A stretch of DNA of 64,000 nt from Deltaproteobacteria bacterium (GCA_029262375.1 JAJCZM010000005.1:186001-250000); one strand, 5' to 3'; counted from the first letter of the stretch, positions 8,363-18,199 are shown. The notes: generated from the sequence alone by a model not told the origin. Made by a program: numbers and translations.

Positions 8363-9922
8363 ATGGCTACCACAGCGCCCGCAAAGCCCCTCGTAGGTTC
8401 CAACCCCGCTCAGCGACTCGCGCTCGTGGTGGCCTGCGTCCTGTTGGTCCTCGCGTCATTCCGTCTCGCGACCTCGGGTGGCGGTGTCCAGGCGATCGGC
8501 GCGATTTTAGGCATCATCGGTGCCGTTGTCGTCGTACGTCGTCCCGTGTTCGGGATCATGATCTACCTGACCACCTTCCTGTTCACGTACCCGGTGTGGT
8601 TACGCGGAATCGGAAACTTCACGATCAACAACATGCTCGGCCTCATGCTGCTTCCGCTGATGGGGTACGGCATGCTGCGCGAGGGAAACGCTTGGTTGAT
8701 CAAGTGGCGGCCCATGGTGTTGCTGGCCGCCATCGTCGGCACGATGATCGTGTCCAGTTGGTTTTATGTGCCTTCGGCCGACGTCGGTGTCGCGCCGGAG
8801 AATCAAAGAATTCAAACCAGCCGTCGCTCACAAGGGCCGGCGCTGATCTCCACGCGCGATTCGTCCGCAAAGTTCCTCACGCGTTTCGTCTTTTTAACGT
8901 TCTTCGTGTTTTTCGTGCGTACGCCGCGCGATGCGAAGCTGGCGGCCGGCACCATCATTGCGTGCCTGCTGATGACGTACTTCAGTGTGAGTACGGGGGA
9001 GGGTGAGTTCGGCTGGGGAACCGGTCGTCTCCGGGTACTTGGGCAAGGCGGGATGGGTGTGTACGCCGGTCGTAACCCCAACAAGCTCGCGTACTTCGCA
9101 TTGATGTGTCTGACGATCCTGTGGTACTCGCGTCGAGGGATAAAAAATCCGTTGATGTATCCGTTCTGGTTCGTCGTCACGGCACTGACCGCGGCGATGA
9201 TTCCAATGACGGGGTCTCGCAGTGGATTGCTCAACTTCCTGGTCTTTCTCTCCATCTTGTTGATGGAAGGAAGGTTCAACTATCGAAAGGTCGCCGGCTT
9301 GGCGATGGTCACGCTACTCGTGACGCTACAGTTGGGTTTCGATGTAAGCGTCGTTGACCTCGTGTTCCCCGAAGATACTGCGAATCGATTGACCAGGTTC
9401 GATGTCCGACAAGAAGCCCTGTCGAGCGGCATGGAAGCGCAAGGTTCTGCCGAAGGTCGTATCAGAACGTTACAGGCAGCGTTCCGAGTTTGGGCACTGC
9501 ATCCAGTTGCCGGCGTCGGCATCGGTAACTTCAACCTCGAACGCTCGGTAACCGACCCCTTCGGTACCGTCGGTCCGCCGCATAATTCCTATTTGTGGGC
9601 TCTGGCTGAGGGCGGAACGCTGACGTTCGTCTTGTATATGATGTTCTTCTACTGGTGTTTCCGCCAGATCCGCGACATCGAGTGGGAATACGAGGCGCGT
9701 TTCGGTCCCGTCGGACTCGGCTGGATGGTCAGCGCGATGCGCACCGGTATCATCGGTTTCATGTTCTTCTCGTTCTTCGGCGACATGTGGCACCACGTCA
9801 TGTTCTACATCCTGATGGGGTTGGTGTTGTCGGTGATCCGCATGCACCAGGTCTATGCAGAGACCGGCCAAGTGCCTGAGGCGTTCCGTCTCGGCAAAGC
9901 AATCGAACGTCCTACGATGTAG
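8363..9922 (+). CDS. O-antigen ligase/polymerase family protein (Wzy_C-like)
   Basis: This is a 519-residue polytopic membrane protein with about ten to twelve hydrophobic segments. The large periplasmic loop after residue about 340 has GVGIGNF...GPPHNSYLWALAEGG, the PHNxYL signature of the Wzy_C/WaaL family in which His is needed for ligation. WaaL enzymes join undecaprenyl-linked polysaccharide to lipid A-core; related members polymerise O-antigen or exopolysaccharide or glycosylate pilins. The ATG at 8363 is preferred over a GTG at 8321, although no clear Shine-Dalgarno precedes it. It is divergent from the glycosylation operon, which fits a role in surface glycans. Ligase versus polymerase cannot be decided. 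Confidence 0.8.
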   Translation: MATTAPAKPLVGSNPAQRLALVVACVLLVLASFRLATSGGGVQAIGAILGIIGAVVVVRRPVFGIMIYLTTFLFTYPVWLRGIGNFTINNMLGLMLLPLMGYGMLREGNAWLIKWRPMVLLAAIVGTMIVSSWFYVPSADVGVAPENQRIQTSRRSQGPALISTRDSSAKFLTRFVFLTFFVFFVRTPRDAKLAAGTIIACLLMTYFSVSTGEGEFGWGTGRLRVLGQGGMGVYAGRNPNKLAYFALMCLTILWYSRRGIKNPLMYPFWFVVTALTAAMIPMTGSRSGLLNFLVFLSILLMEGRFNYRKVAGLAMVTLLVTLQLGFDVSVVDLVFPEDTANRLTRFDVRQEALSSGMEAQGSAEGRIRTLQAAFRVWALHPVAGVGIGNFNLERSVTDPFGTVGPPHNSYLWALAEGGTLTFVLYMMFFYWCFRQIRDIEWEYEARFGPVGLGWMVSAMRTGIIGFMFFSFFGDMWHHVMFYILMGLVLSVIRMHQVYAETGQVPEAFRLGKAIERPTM

Positions 9923-10083
9923 CTGCGTCGCGCACCGCGCGGCATCCCCCGACAATTCGACGAACGTGAGGCGAGGCCCGACGGAGCCACGGCAGGCGTT
10001 AGCCTTTCATGACCCCGTCGGGGTGGCGGGTGGTGGGACCGATCGGGTACATTTGCGGGGGAGCACCCGATTCGGTTTGGAGC

Positions 10084-10177
10084 GCCGGAAGAAGGCGGGT
10101 CCGAGCAACGTTATCTGTGGACCGCGGCAGCCCGTTAAGCACGGTCACAGACATTGTCGGCCCGCCTTCTATCCGGC
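10084..10177. ncRNA. Candidate structured RNA: 94-nt two-part hairpin
   Basis: Two pairs of arms nest around one loop. The outer arms 10084-10104 and 10157-10177 pair over about 20 bases with one bulge on each side. The inner arms TCTGTGGACCG (10114-10124) and CGGTCACAGA (10142-10151) pair over ten bases with one bulged G. The loop is 10125-10141 and an asymmetric internal loop lies between the stems. It is too short for 6S RNA and lacks tmRNA or RNase P signatures. The strand is undetermined because the structure is nearly symmetric; a DNA-level palindromic element is the main alternative. Confidence 0.4.
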
Positions 10178-10405
10178 GGTGACGGCCGCCGTAGCGGAGC
10201 AACTTAGATTCACGACCAGTCACGCCCAAACAGTAGTGCTCGCGCGAAAGCGTTGTCGAGATAAAAAACGACGACTGCAGTGCGTAGATCCGAAACGTAT
10301 GACTCGCCGTACAAAGTAACGCGGCAGCTCTTTCGTGCATTGAACGGGGCTCATTGTTGACGAAGCGTTACTTGACGTTTTGTCACGACGTTCGCCGACG
10401 CGTTG

Positions 10406-10434
10406 TTGTGACGGGACGCTGCCATGTTTACAAC
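10406..10434 (+). promoter_or_regulatory. Weak sigma-70-like promoter before the N-acyltransferase gene
   Basis: TTGTGA (10406-10411) and TACAAC (10429-10434) are 17 bases apart, each matching four of six consensus positions. The predicted transcript would start near 10441, 24 bases before the ATG at 10465. Confidence 0.3.
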
Positions 10435-10464
10435 GCAGAACACTCTTTGTGTTTCATCAGTTTC

Positions 10465-11673
10465 ATGAGCGATCGCACAGCCAAACAAGGTCTCGTCGTA
10501 CGCGTACGTGATAGCCTCGAGGAGGTTATCGCGCAGCAATGGAACGCCTGCGTGGATGCAGGTGAACCTTTTCAAGAGTACGAATTTCTTCGTGCGTTGG
10601 AGACCAGTGGTTCGGTAGGCGAGGGCACGGGTTGGCTTCCGAGTTACGTTACGCTCGAACGCGAAAACGAATTGGTCGGCGCATTGCCGCTGTACGTCAA
10701 ACTCGATTCATACGGTGAGTACATTTTCGACTGGGCTTGGGCCGACGCTTATAGACGCGCTAATGTCGCGTATTATCCCAAGGCGGTTACCGCGATACCT
10801 TTTACGCCTGCGACGGGACGGCGCATTCTCGTAGCGCCGGACGTGTCGTACGAAACCGCCGCCGATCTGCTGGTCGGTGCGGCCCTCGACGTCGCAAAGC
10901 AGGCCAACCTCTCCGGCCTTCATTTCTTGTTTACGAGCGAGCAGGAAATGCAGTTTCTCGCCGCGCGCGGTTTTCTCAGTCGGCTCACGTATCAGTTTCA
11001 TTGGATGAACCGCGGTTACTCGAGCTTCGGTGATTTTGCCGGCGACCTGCGTTCATCGAAGCGCAAGAATATTCTCAAAGAACGCCGTCGAGTGGCGGAG
11101 GCCGATGTCCACGTGCGCGTTGTCGACGGGGACGACATCACGACCGATCATCTCCGCGTGCTGTGGCGGTTCTATATGGACACGATCGGCCGCAAATGGT
11201 CCTACGCCTATTTGACTCAGGAGTTCTTCGAACGTCTAGCCGAGGAGTATCGTGAACGTCTCGTGCTCGTGCTCGCCGAGCGCGACGGGGAGATCGTTGC
11301 CGGAACACTCAATGTGCGGAAAGGAACGAATCTGTACGGCCGCTATTGGGGCTGCTCGGCAGACGTCCCAGGGCTCCATTTCGAATGCTGCTACTACCGT
11401 CTCATTGACTACGCGATCGCGAATGGGATTGAACTGTTCGAGGCCGGTGCGCAGGGCGAGCACAAGTTTCTGCGCGGTTTCGTGACCCGCCCCACCTACA
11501 GTGCCCATTGGCTGGCGCATCAGGGTGGTCGCGAAGCGATCAAGCGATTTCTCGACGAAGAGCGCGGCCAGACGCTGCAGACGATAGCGCACTACAACGG
11601 CCTCTCTCCATTGAAATATCTACGCTCGGGCGGCGATCCCGCGGCGGATTCCACGGGCTATGCCGGCGATTAG
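10465..11673 (+). CDS. Predicted N-acyltransferase (COG3146 / FemAB-like GNAT protein)
   Basis: Starting at ATG 10465 the protein has 402 residues. The frame is open 37 codons further upstream to a TTG, but the conserved-looking part begins with SDRTAKQGLVVRV. The sequence shows the pattern of the COG3146/DUF482 family: a segment with FDWAWADAYRR, LHFLFTSEQE, RSSKRKNILKERRRV, and a C-terminal YWGCSADVPGLHFECCYY followed by EAGAQGEHKFLRGF. These proteins have a double GNAT fold and were annotated as peptidoglycan-related, but their substrate is not established. The last codons run into a 9-bp tandem tract that contains the stop codon. Confidence 0.75.
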   Translation: MSDRTAKQGLVVRVRDSLEEVIAQQWNACVDAGEPFQEYEFLRALETSGSVGEGTGWLPSYVTLERENELVGALPLYVKLDSYGEYIFDWAWADAYRRANVAYYPKAVTAIPFTPATGRRILVAPDVSYETAADLLVGAALDVAKQANLSGLHFLFTSEQEMQFLAARGFLSRLTYQFHWMNRGYSSFGDFAGDLRSSKRKNILKERRRVAEADVHVRVVDGDDITTDHLRVLWRFYMDTIGRKWSYAYLTQEFFERLAEEYRERLVLVLAERDGEIVAGTLNVRKGTNLYGRYWGCSADVPGLHFECCYYRLIDYAIANGIELFEAGAQGEHKFLRGFVTRPTYSAHWLAHQGGREAIKRFLDEERGQTLQTIAHYNGLSPLKYLRSGGDPAADSTGYAGD

Positions 11674-11700
11674 GCAATCTAGGCGATCTACACGATCGTG
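11665..11700. repeat. 9-bp tandem tract at the end of the acyltransferase gene
   Basis: Four degenerate 9-base units follow each other: ggcgattag, gcaatctag, gcgatctac, acgatcgtg. The first unit contains the stop codon TAG of the acyltransferase (11671-11673). Unit sequence differs from the other 9-bp tracts in this window while the period is the same. Confidence 0.55.
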
Positions 11701-11740
11701 TTTTTTCATGAACGCGATCTAGTAGTACACTGTGAGGGCG

Positions 11741-12073
11741 ATGTCGGAAGAGAGATGGGAGAAGGGACCGGCCGAGGGGCCGGTGGTTGCGGAGCGGAAG
11801 GTCAAGGCCAAGAGGCCGCCGATGTACCGCGTTCTCTTGCTCAACGACGACTATACGCCGATGGAGTTCGTCGTTTGGGTACTGCAGGTCGTCTTTCACA
11901 AGAACCAAGAAGAGTCGACGCGTCTGATGCTCGACGTGCATACGACCGGCAAGGGCGTATGCGGAATGTTCACCTTCGACGTCGCCCAGACGAAGGCTTA
12001 CCAGGTCGAGAAACTCGCCCAGAAGCACGAGCACCCGCTACAGGTACAACTCGAAGCAGTGGAGTCTGACTGA
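11741..12073 (+). CDS. clpS: ATP-dependent Clp protease adaptor ClpS
   Basis: The 110-residue protein carries the ClpS core: YRVLLLNDDYTPMEFVVWVL, then FHKNQEESTRLMLDVHTTGKGVCG and QVEKLAQKHEHPLQ. The Asn-Asp-Asp and His residues of the N-degron pocket are present. ClpS delivers substrates with N-terminal Leu, Phe, Trp or Tyr to ClpA. A GTG three codons upstream (11732) is an alternative start. clpA begins two bases after the stop, the usual clpS-clpA operon arrangement. The N-terminal 25 residues are charged and variable, as in the family. Confidence 0.95.
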   Translation: MSEERWEKGPAEGPVVAERKVKAKRPPMYRVLLLNDDYTPMEFVVWVLQVVFHKNQEESTRLMLDVHTTGKGVCGMFTFDVAQTKAYQVEKLAQKHEHPLQVQLEAVESD

Positions 12074-12074
12074 C

Positions 12075-14357
12075 ATGGCACTAATCTCCGACGAATTAGA
12101 AAGTACCTTCAAACGTGCCTACGACCGCGCCCGCGAAGGCCGCCATGAGTTCGTCTCGCCCGAGCACCTGTTGTTTGCGCTGACGTTCGACAGTGTTGCG
12201 TCCGACATCTTGGCGAACTGCGGTGCCGATCCACAAGAGCTACGCGAAGAGATAGACGAGTTCTTGGATCAGGCGATGGAAGCGCTTCCGGAAGACGATG
12301 GTGCGGGCGAGTACGCCGCTGGTTCCGATCCGCAGTACAGCATCGGTACGCAGACCATCATTCATATCGCTGCCTCACACGTGCAGTCGGCCGGGAAGGA
12401 TCAGGTGGACGGCGGCAACATCCTAGCCGCGATGTTCCGCGATCAAGACTCGCACGCGGTGTACTTCCTGCTCAAGCGCGACATCAGTCGTCTCGACGTC
12501 GTGCGCTACATCGCACACGGCGGCGGCAGCAAACCGTCCAGTGATCGCTTTCTCAACGGCGATGGTGGTATCGAAGATTTCGAAGAAGCCACCGGCGCGC
12601 CGCACGACCCGCTCGCTCAGTTCTGCGTCGACCTGAACGCGAAGGCGGTAGCCGGTCGCATCGATCCGTTGATCGGGCGTCGCGCAGAAGTAGACCGTGC
12701 GATTCACATCCTCGCGCGCCGTCGCAAGAACAATCCGATATTTGTCGGAGACGCCGGCGTCGGTAAGACTGCCATCGTCGAGGGGCTCGCTCTGCGCATT
12801 ACTCAGGGTGAAGTTCCCGAATGTCTTAGTGCGACCAACATCTATGCGCTCGACATGGGCGCGCTGCTGGCAGGAACCAAGTATCGCGGCGACTTCGAGG
12901 AGCGCATGACGGCGGTGCTCGACGCGATCATGGAGGACGGCGGAGATCGCATCCTGTTCATCGACGAGATCCACAACGTCATCGGCGCGGGCGGTGCATC
13001 GGGTGGTGCGATGGACGCGTCGAACATGCTCAAGCCGCCACTGGCTTCGGGCGATCTCAAGTGCGTTGGCACCACGACGTACAAGGAATACCGCAACGTC
13101 TTCGAGAAGGACCACGCGCTCTCACGGCGCTTCCAGAAGATCGAAGTCGTGGAACCGACGATCTCCGAATCCTTGGACATTCTTAAAGGACTACAGCCGA
13201 GCTACGAGAAGTTCCACACCGTTACCTATGCACCGGCGGCTGTACGCGCTGCGGTCGATCTGTCGGCCCGCTTCATCAACGATCGGTTTCTGCCCGACAA
13301 GGCGATCGACATTCTCGACGAGGTCGGGGCGGAGGTGAAGCTGCGCAAGCGTCGCGCTGAGTCCGACAAGCCTCCGCGCGTCACGACGAAAGACGTCGAG
13401 ACGATGGTTTCGCGCATTGCGAAGATTCCACCGAAGACCGTTCACTCCGACGACAAGAAGAAGCTCTCGACCCTTGATCGAGATCTGCGACTGCTGATTT
13501 ACGGTCAGGATCCCGCCGTCGATCAGGTCACCCAGGCCATTCGACTATCGCGTGCCGGTCTCGGTGAGCCCGACAAACCGATCGGGTCGTTCCTGTTCGC
13601 GGGTCCTACCGGAGTCGGCAAGACCGAACTCGCCCGTCAACTCGCGAGCGTACTCGGCATCGAGTTCATCCGCTTCGACATGAGCGAGTACATGGAAAAG
13701 CACGCGGTCTCGCGCTTGATCGGCTCGCCGCCCGGTTACGTAGGATTTGACCAGGGAGGCCAACTGACCGAAGCGATCCACCGAACGCCGCACGCCGTGC
13801 TGCTGCTCGACGAATTGGAGAAGGCCCACGAGGACATCTTCAACATTCTGTTGCAGGTCATGGATTACGCGACACTGACCGACAACAACGGCCGCAAGAC
13901 CGATTTCCGCCAAGTCATTCTCATCATGACCACCAATACGGGCGCGCGCGAAGGCAGCGCGCGGGCGATTGGTTTCGAGCAAGAGGCCAAGTTCGAAGAC
14001 CGTAGTGCGAAGGCCATCGAGAAAGCGTTTTCGCCGGAGTTCCGAAACCGGCTGTCGGCGATCGTGCAGTTCCAGTCGCTCGGTACGACCATCGCGGAGC
14101 AGATCGTCGACAAGATGGTCGCCGAACTCGAAGAGCGCCTGCACGAAAAGAACGTCAGTCTCGTGCTCGAGGCGTCCGCGAAAAAATATCTTGCCGAGAA
14201 GGGCTATGACGAGCAGTTCGGTGCGAGGCCTCTGCGTCGCTTGATCGAGAGCGAGATCGCACGACCGCTCGCCGATGAACTGCTGTTCGGGCGCCTGGCC
14301 AAGGGCGGCGAGGTCAAGATCTCTGCTGTCGATGGCAAGCTGGAGTTCTCGTACTGA
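12075..14357 (+). CDS. clpA: ATP-dependent Clp protease ATP-binding subunit ClpA
   Basis: This 760-residue protein has the ClpA plan: an N-terminal repeat domain (residues 1-145, beginning [18 protein letters not shown]) that binds ClpS, a first AAA+ module with Walker A GDAGVGKT near residue 225 and Walker [11 protein letters not shown], and a second with Walker A GPTGVGKT near residue 515 and [20 protein letters not shown]. Length and the short middle region distinguish it from ClpB, which has a long coiled-coil insert. It unfolds substrates for ClpP. No clpP lies in this window. The gene follows clpS at one intervening base and is followed 17 bases later by the kinase gene. Confidence 0.95.
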   Translation: MALISDELESTFKRAYDRAREGRHEFVSPEHLLFALTFDSVASDILANCGADPQELREEIDEFLDQAMEALPEDDGAGEYAAGSDPQYSIGTQTIIHIAASHVQSAGKDQVDGGNILAAMFRDQDSHAVYFLLKRDISRLDVVRYIAHGGGSKPSSDRFLNGDGGIEDFEEATGAPHDPLAQFCVDLNAKAVAGRIDPLIGRRAEVDRAIHILARRRKNNPIFVGDAGVGKTAIVEGLALRITQGEVPECLSATNIYALDMGALLAGTKYRGDFEERMTAVLDAIMEDGGDRILFIDEIHNVIGAGGASGGAMDASNMLKPPLASGDLKCVGTTTYKEYRNVFEKDHALSRRFQKIEVVEPTISESLDILKGLQPSYEKFHTVTYAPAAVRAAVDLSARFINDRFLPDKAIDILDEVGAEVKLRKRRAESDKPPRVTTKDVETMVSRIAKIPPKTVHSDDKKKLSTLDRDLRLLIYGQDPAVDQVTQAIRLSRAGLGEPDKPIGSFLFAGPTGVGKTELARQLASVLGIEFIRFDMSEYMEKHAVSRLIGSPPGYVGFDQGGQLTEAIHRTPHAVLLLDELEKAHEDIFNILLQVMDYATLTDNNGRKTDFRQVILIMTTNTGAREGSARAIGFEQEAKFEDRSAKAIEKAFSPEFRNRLSAIVQFQSLGTTIAEQIVDKMVAELEERLHEKNVSLVLEASAKKYLAEKGYDEQFGARPLRRLIESEIARPLADELLFGRLAKGGEVKISAVDGKLEFSY

Positions 14358-14374
14358 CGCGAACGTCCAATGTC

Positions 14375-14863
14375 GTGCTGATCGGAATGCCGGCGTCCGG
14401 TAAGAGCACGGTCGGCGTGCTGCTTGCCAAACGTCTCTCAAAGGCCTTCATCGATACCGATCTCGTCATCCAAGCCGGTGAGTCGCGCGCGCGTCGCGAC
14501 ATCATTCGAACGGACGGCCTCGCGGCGTTTCGCAATCTCGAGCAACGCTACGTGTGCGCGCTCGACCCGCACGACAGCGTCATCTCTACAGGCGGCAGTG
14601 TGATCTATAGCGACGGTGCGGTGGCGCACCTGCGCAGTCTCGGCGGCGTCTATTTTCTCGATGCGACGCTCGAGGAGGTCCGGTCGAGGATCGGCGATCT
14701 CGACGAGCGCGGCTTCGTTCGCAACCCCGGTCAGTCGCTCGAAGACGTCTATCAGGAGCGGCGCCCGCGCTATCTCGCGGCAGCCGACCACGTCATCGAT
14801 TGTGCGGGATGTGCGCAGGGGCAGGTCGTAGAGCGCCTCGTGACTCAGGTCCGAGGCGCGTGA
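14375..14863 (+). CDS. Shikimate kinase family protein
   Basis: The 162-residue protein has Walker A GMPASGKST at residues 4-12, FIDTDLVI with the DxD of shikimate kinase, FRNLEQRY (the Arg that binds shikimate), STGGS in place of the usual GGG, and a lid and adenine region with RRPRYLAAADHVID. Shikimate kinase phosphorylates shikimate in aromatic amino acid synthesis. Only a GTG start is available, leaving almost no residues before the first strand; in-frame sequence upstream (TSNVV) would fit the family but has no usual start codon. The segment between DTD and FRNLE (RARRDIIRTDG) deviates from aroK, so a homologous kinase acting on another small molecule is possible. Confidence 0.75.
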   Translation: MLIGMPASGKSTVGVLLAKRLSKAFIDTDLVIQAGESRARRDIIRTDGLAAFRNLEQRYVCALDPHDSVISTGGSVIYSDGAVAHLRSLGGVYFLDATLEEVRSRIGDLDERGFVRNPGQSLEDVYQERRPRYLAAADHVIDCAGCAQGQVVERLVTQVRGA

Positions 14864-14996
14864 CGGCGGCCGTCGTTGTTTGAATGGACACAGGCCCGGT
14901 CTGCCGGTTAGTTGGTATTACACGCAGTACGTCATTCTCACTCGGGGGGAGCTCAGATCGACGTTACGGCCGCACACGATCACCCGGAGGTGCCAC

Positions 14997-16601
14997 ATGT
15001 CTTTCCCCGCTATCCGCTCTGTCCGTTCTCTTCGTTCTCTTGTCGCCGCGCTTATTGTCGGTGCGACCCTCTTCACGACCGCACCTGACGCCCAAGCGGC
15101 TTTCCATCTGGCCGACATCGACGAAGTGATGGTCAGCTACGGCGGCGACCCCGCAGTTCAGTTCGTCGAGATCGTCATGAACGCTGGGGGGCAGGGAATT
15201 GTGTCGAACTCGAAGCTCAGTGTGTTCGACGATACCGGCACGTTCATCGGTGTGATTCTGACGGTGCCCGCCAACGTTGCGGGCGGTGCCGGTCGTCGCT
15301 GGATCATGGCGACGCCGGAGTTCGAGGCGGCCAGCGGATTGACGGCCGACTTCACGTTCGCAGCGGCGTTGCCCGTCGGGGGCGGTATGGTCTGCTGGGG
15401 CAAGCCGGGTCTTACGAGTCTGCCCGCCGGCTACGTCGACTGCGTAGCGTACGGAAGTTACTCGGGACCGACCAATGGGCACATTGGCGTCCCGACGCCG
15501 CTTCTGGCGGAAGGCCACAGCCTGGTGCGCGTCGGCGACACGAACAACAGCAATGTCGACTTTGCTTGCGGCGATCCGGCCACGCCTGAGAATAACGCGT
15601 TCGCGACGGTATCGATGGCGGCTACGACGCCGTGCCCGGTCTGCGGTAACAACGCCAATGAAGAATCGGAGCAGTGCGACGGTACCGATGACGCCGCCTG
15701 CCCGGGCGATTGTCTAGTGAGCTGCATTTGCGCGGTCTGCGGCGACGATGTCGTCAACGCGGGCGGTGAGGTGTGCGACGGCGTGGATGACGCGGCGTGC
15801 CCGGGCCAATGCACGGACACCTGCGGCTGTGCCGTGTGCGGCGACAACCTGGCCGAAGCGCCGGTTGAGGTTTGCGACGGCACCGACGATTCGGCCTGTC
15901 CCGGAGCCTGTCTACCGCCACTGGATCCAGCCGAGTGTAGCTGTCCGTTCGGTGATCTCGACGAATTCGCCTGCTACAAAGCCAAAGGCAAGGTCGAGTT
16001 CAGTGCGGCCGTCGCCGACGTGTTCGATGCGAATGTTGTAGCGTCGAAAGGGGCAAAGTTTCACTGCAATCCCGCAGAGATCCTCGCGGGCGCAATCGAT
16101 GACGTGGATACCCACATCGTGGCGTACAAGATCAAGGGCGATCACGCGAAGCAGAGCGGCGTCGACGTCACCGATAACTTCGGTACGTTCACCTACGACA
16201 CGAAGAAAGCGTCGCTCTTGATGGTTCCTGCCGGTAAGAGCGTTGCTCCGGCCCCGGTGCCCGGTGCGCCCGATCCGGTCTCGGGCGTCGATCGTTATCG
16301 CTGTCTGAAGATCAAGGCGTCGAAGGGTGCGACGAAGTTCCCAAAGGGGACGTTCGTCTCGGTGCAAGACCAGTTCATCACCTCGGCCGCGGCGGGCGAA
16401 CTGAAGAAACCTTCGCAGCTCTGTGTGGGAACCGACAAGGACGGTGCCGGCATCCAACGGCCGGGCGTGCATCTGATGTGCTACAAGATGAAGCCCATCA
16501 AGGCCGCCGTCGCCGGCGTGCAGACCAATGACGAAGTCGGTCCGCTCACCTTTGATGTGAAGAAGGCGCAGGAACTTTGCTTCCCCGCGACTCTGCCCTA
16601 G
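14997..16601 (+). CDS. Secreted Cys-rich repeat protein with C-terminal CYK repeats
   Basis: GGAGG at 14986-14990 sits six bases before the ATG, deciding this start. The 534-residue product has a signal peptide ending near AQAA. Residues about 35-205 resemble lamin-tail/secreted beta domains with DEVMVSYGGDPAVQFVEIV. Residues about 210-315 contain three Cys-rich units of the form CGxxxxxxxExCDGxDDxACPGxC, similar to the DUF4215/Myxococcus Cys-rich repeats. The remainder holds four segments built on [FLR]xCYKxK or RCLKIK with a distant LC[FV]xP or FHCNP partner, a domain I know only as unnamed repeats in environmental proteobacteria. It is likely an exported, disulphide-rich surface protein; function unknown. 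Confidence 0.75.
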   Translation: MSFPAIRSVRSLRSLVAALIVGATLFTTAPDAQAAFHLADIDEVMVSYGGDPAVQFVEIVMNAGGQGIVSNSKLSVFDDTGTFIGVILTVPANVAGGAGRRWIMATPEFEAASGLTADFTFAAALPVGGGMVCWGKPGLTSLPAGYVDCVAYGSYSGPTNGHIGVPTPLLAEGHSLVRVGDTNNSNVDFACGDPATPENNAFATVSMAATTPCPVCGNNANEESEQCDGTDDAACPGDCLVSCICAVCGDDVVNAGGEVCDGVDDAACPGQCTDTCGCAVCGDNLAEAPVEVCDGTDDSACPGACLPPLDPAECSCPFGDLDEFACYKAKGKVEFSAAVADVFDANVVASKGAKFHCNPAEILAGAIDDVDTHIVAYKIKGDHAKQSGVDVTDNFGTFTYDTKKASLLMVPAGKSVAPAPVPGAPDPVSGVDRYRCLKIKASKGATKFPKGTFVSVQDQFITSAAAGELKKPSQLCVGTDKDGAGIQRPGVHLMCYKMKPIKAAVAGVQTNDEVGPLTFDVKKAQELCFPATLP

Positions 16602-16636
16602 CTGCTGTCGTAGCGAAGTGCGGGTTCGCTTGACGG

Positions 16637-17950
16637 TTAGCCGCCGTGGCAGAAGAGGCAGTTCTCGTAGTTGCCTTCGCCGATGATCAGCGGGTCGTTG
16701 AGCGGGTCGGCGTCCTGGTAGGCTGCGATGCGTGCGGGGAGGGTGGCTACGCGGTCATCGAGTTCGGCGCGCCAGATGTACGGGATCGCATCCGTATCGT
16801 CGAATACGATGCCGAGTTGATACGCGGCCAGCGCGGCGGACTCGTCGCCCGCTTTCGCGTACAAGTCTCCGAACAACATCATCGAACCTTCGACGTTATG
16901 CGGTGCACGTCCCGCGTTGCCGCAGATTTCCGGATCGGTGAACGGCGAGCAGCCGCTACCGAGGCCGAGATCCACGTATCCGACTGACTCCGCGAACAGC
17001 GGGTCCGTGTTGGGGACGTGAATGCCGACCGTACCGGCGAAGTTGAAGATGTTGAACAGCGGCCACAGCACGATGGCGTCGCGCATGCGGTCGAGCGCCA
17101 ACTGCGTGCGTGCAGCGTCGTTGTGAGTCACGCCGCCTACATAAGTAGCCGATCCGAGGAAGCCGGGGATTCGAACGTCAGCGGGCAACAAAGGCACGGC
17201 CTCGAACAACGCGTCTTCGGCGAGATCCACCTCGTCGAGGACGAACTGGGAGGGATTGTCCCAATCGAGCGTCTGACTCTGCCGGTACATGTGGAACATT
17301 CCCTTGAGGAACCACGCTCGCCCGTCGGTCGGGATTTCCGTGACGGCTTGCTCGAAGAGTGCGACCGCCTCGGTCTCGCGATTGTCGACGAGTCTGAGTG
17401 TGTCCCAGAATGCTCGCTCGGCCTCGAACGCCGTGCAAACTGATGTCGGTCCGCGCGACGACAACTTCTTCGTCGTATTCTTTGCAAGCGTTGCGACACG
17501 CCCGCAGTACTTCGTGCGGTCGCCGTTGACCGAGAAACGTAGCTCAGCGAAGGATTCGGATCCGGCGAGCAAGGCGGCGGCTGCACCGCGCGCTTTGATG
17601 TAGAGCTTGCCGTCGCCGAACGTGATCCGTTGTACCGAGAGATCGTCGGCTGCCGCGGCTTTGTAGCGGTACTTGCCGAACTTCAGTGTCTGCCAATTGC
17701 CACAGTCGAGCGGTAACTCATCGCTGTCGCCGGAACTGGTGACGATTCGCACGCTTGCGGGATTCGCACAGTCGGGAATCGCAAGCAGGGGAACGTCGCG
17801 AAAGCGTGCGACGACCTTGTGCCGGTCGCCGGCGGGGTTGCTACGGATGCGGAAACTCGTCGCATTGGTGAGGTCTGTTTGTGCGAACGCATCGCTGCCG
17901 AGCAGTGCGAGAACGGGAAAAAGGGCGACCGCGAACCATCGATTGCGCAT
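16637..17950 (-). CDS. Secreted TPR-containing protein ending in a CXXCH motif
   Basis: The ATG at 17950 gives 437 residues with a clear signal peptide (ALFPVLALLGSDAFA). Residues about 20-150 look like a small beta domain with conserved Cys; residues about 165-330 have TPR-type helices (EAVALFEQAVTEIPTDGRAWFLKGMFHMY). The last residues are YENCLFCHGG, so a single CXXCH haem-attachment motif lies five residues from the C-terminus. Export and CXXCH together are compatible with a c-type haem or with a metal or disulphide site. It converges with the Cys-rich secreted protein. No named family recognised. Confidence 0.65.
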   Translation of the reverse strand: MRNRWFAVALFPVLALLGSDAFAQTDLTNATSFRIRSNPAGDRHKVVARFRDVPLLAIPDCANPASVRIVTSSGDSDELPLDCGNWQTLKFGKYRYKAAAADDLSVQRITFGDGKLYIKARGAAAALLAGSESFAELRFSVNGDRTKYCGRVATLAKNTTKKLSSRGPTSVCTAFEAERAFWDTLRLVDNRETEAVALFEQAVTEIPTDGRAWFLKGMFHMYRQSQTLDWDNPSQFVLDEVDLAEDALFEAVPLLPADVRIPGFLGSATYVGGVTHNDAARTQLALDRMRDAIVLWPLFNIFNFAGTVGIHVPNTDPLFAESVGYVDLGLGSGCSPFTDPEICGNAGRAPHNVEGSMMLFGDLYAKAGDESAALAAYQLGIVFDDTDAIPYIWRAELDDRVATLPARIAAYQDADPLNDPLIIGEGNYENCLFCHGG

Positions 17951-18199
17951 CAAGTCATCAACTCCGTTTCTAAATGAGGCGGCCACCGTTGGCCGTAGTC
18001 AGCGGAGCGTAGCGGTCGCGCGCTCAGAGTGTCAATTGTGAAAAGACCTTGACTCGGCTGCGTGCTGTCAGCAGTCCGGCGGCGTGCCTATTTCGCATGC
18101 GCGCGAGGGCCCCGTGCGGGGGTGGCGGGTCTCGTGTTCTTCCGGTAGCTTTAGCGCAGAAGCGAGCACGGAGTCGCGAGAACGGAGTCGGAGGAATCA

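Larger units (their letters stand above)
9923..10464. other. 542-base intergenic region
   Basis: No convincing protein gene is present. It holds a small perfect hairpin, ACCCC-GTC-GGGGT at 10012-10024, without a T-run; a long imperfect hairpin at 10084-10177 (separate entry); and a weak promoter-like pair just before the acyltransferase gene. The size and structure make it a candidate location for a small RNA. Confidence 0.6.

Noticed and set aside
10084-10177. 6S RNA
   Set aside because: Hairpin is about 94 bases, half the usual size, and lacks a large central bubble.
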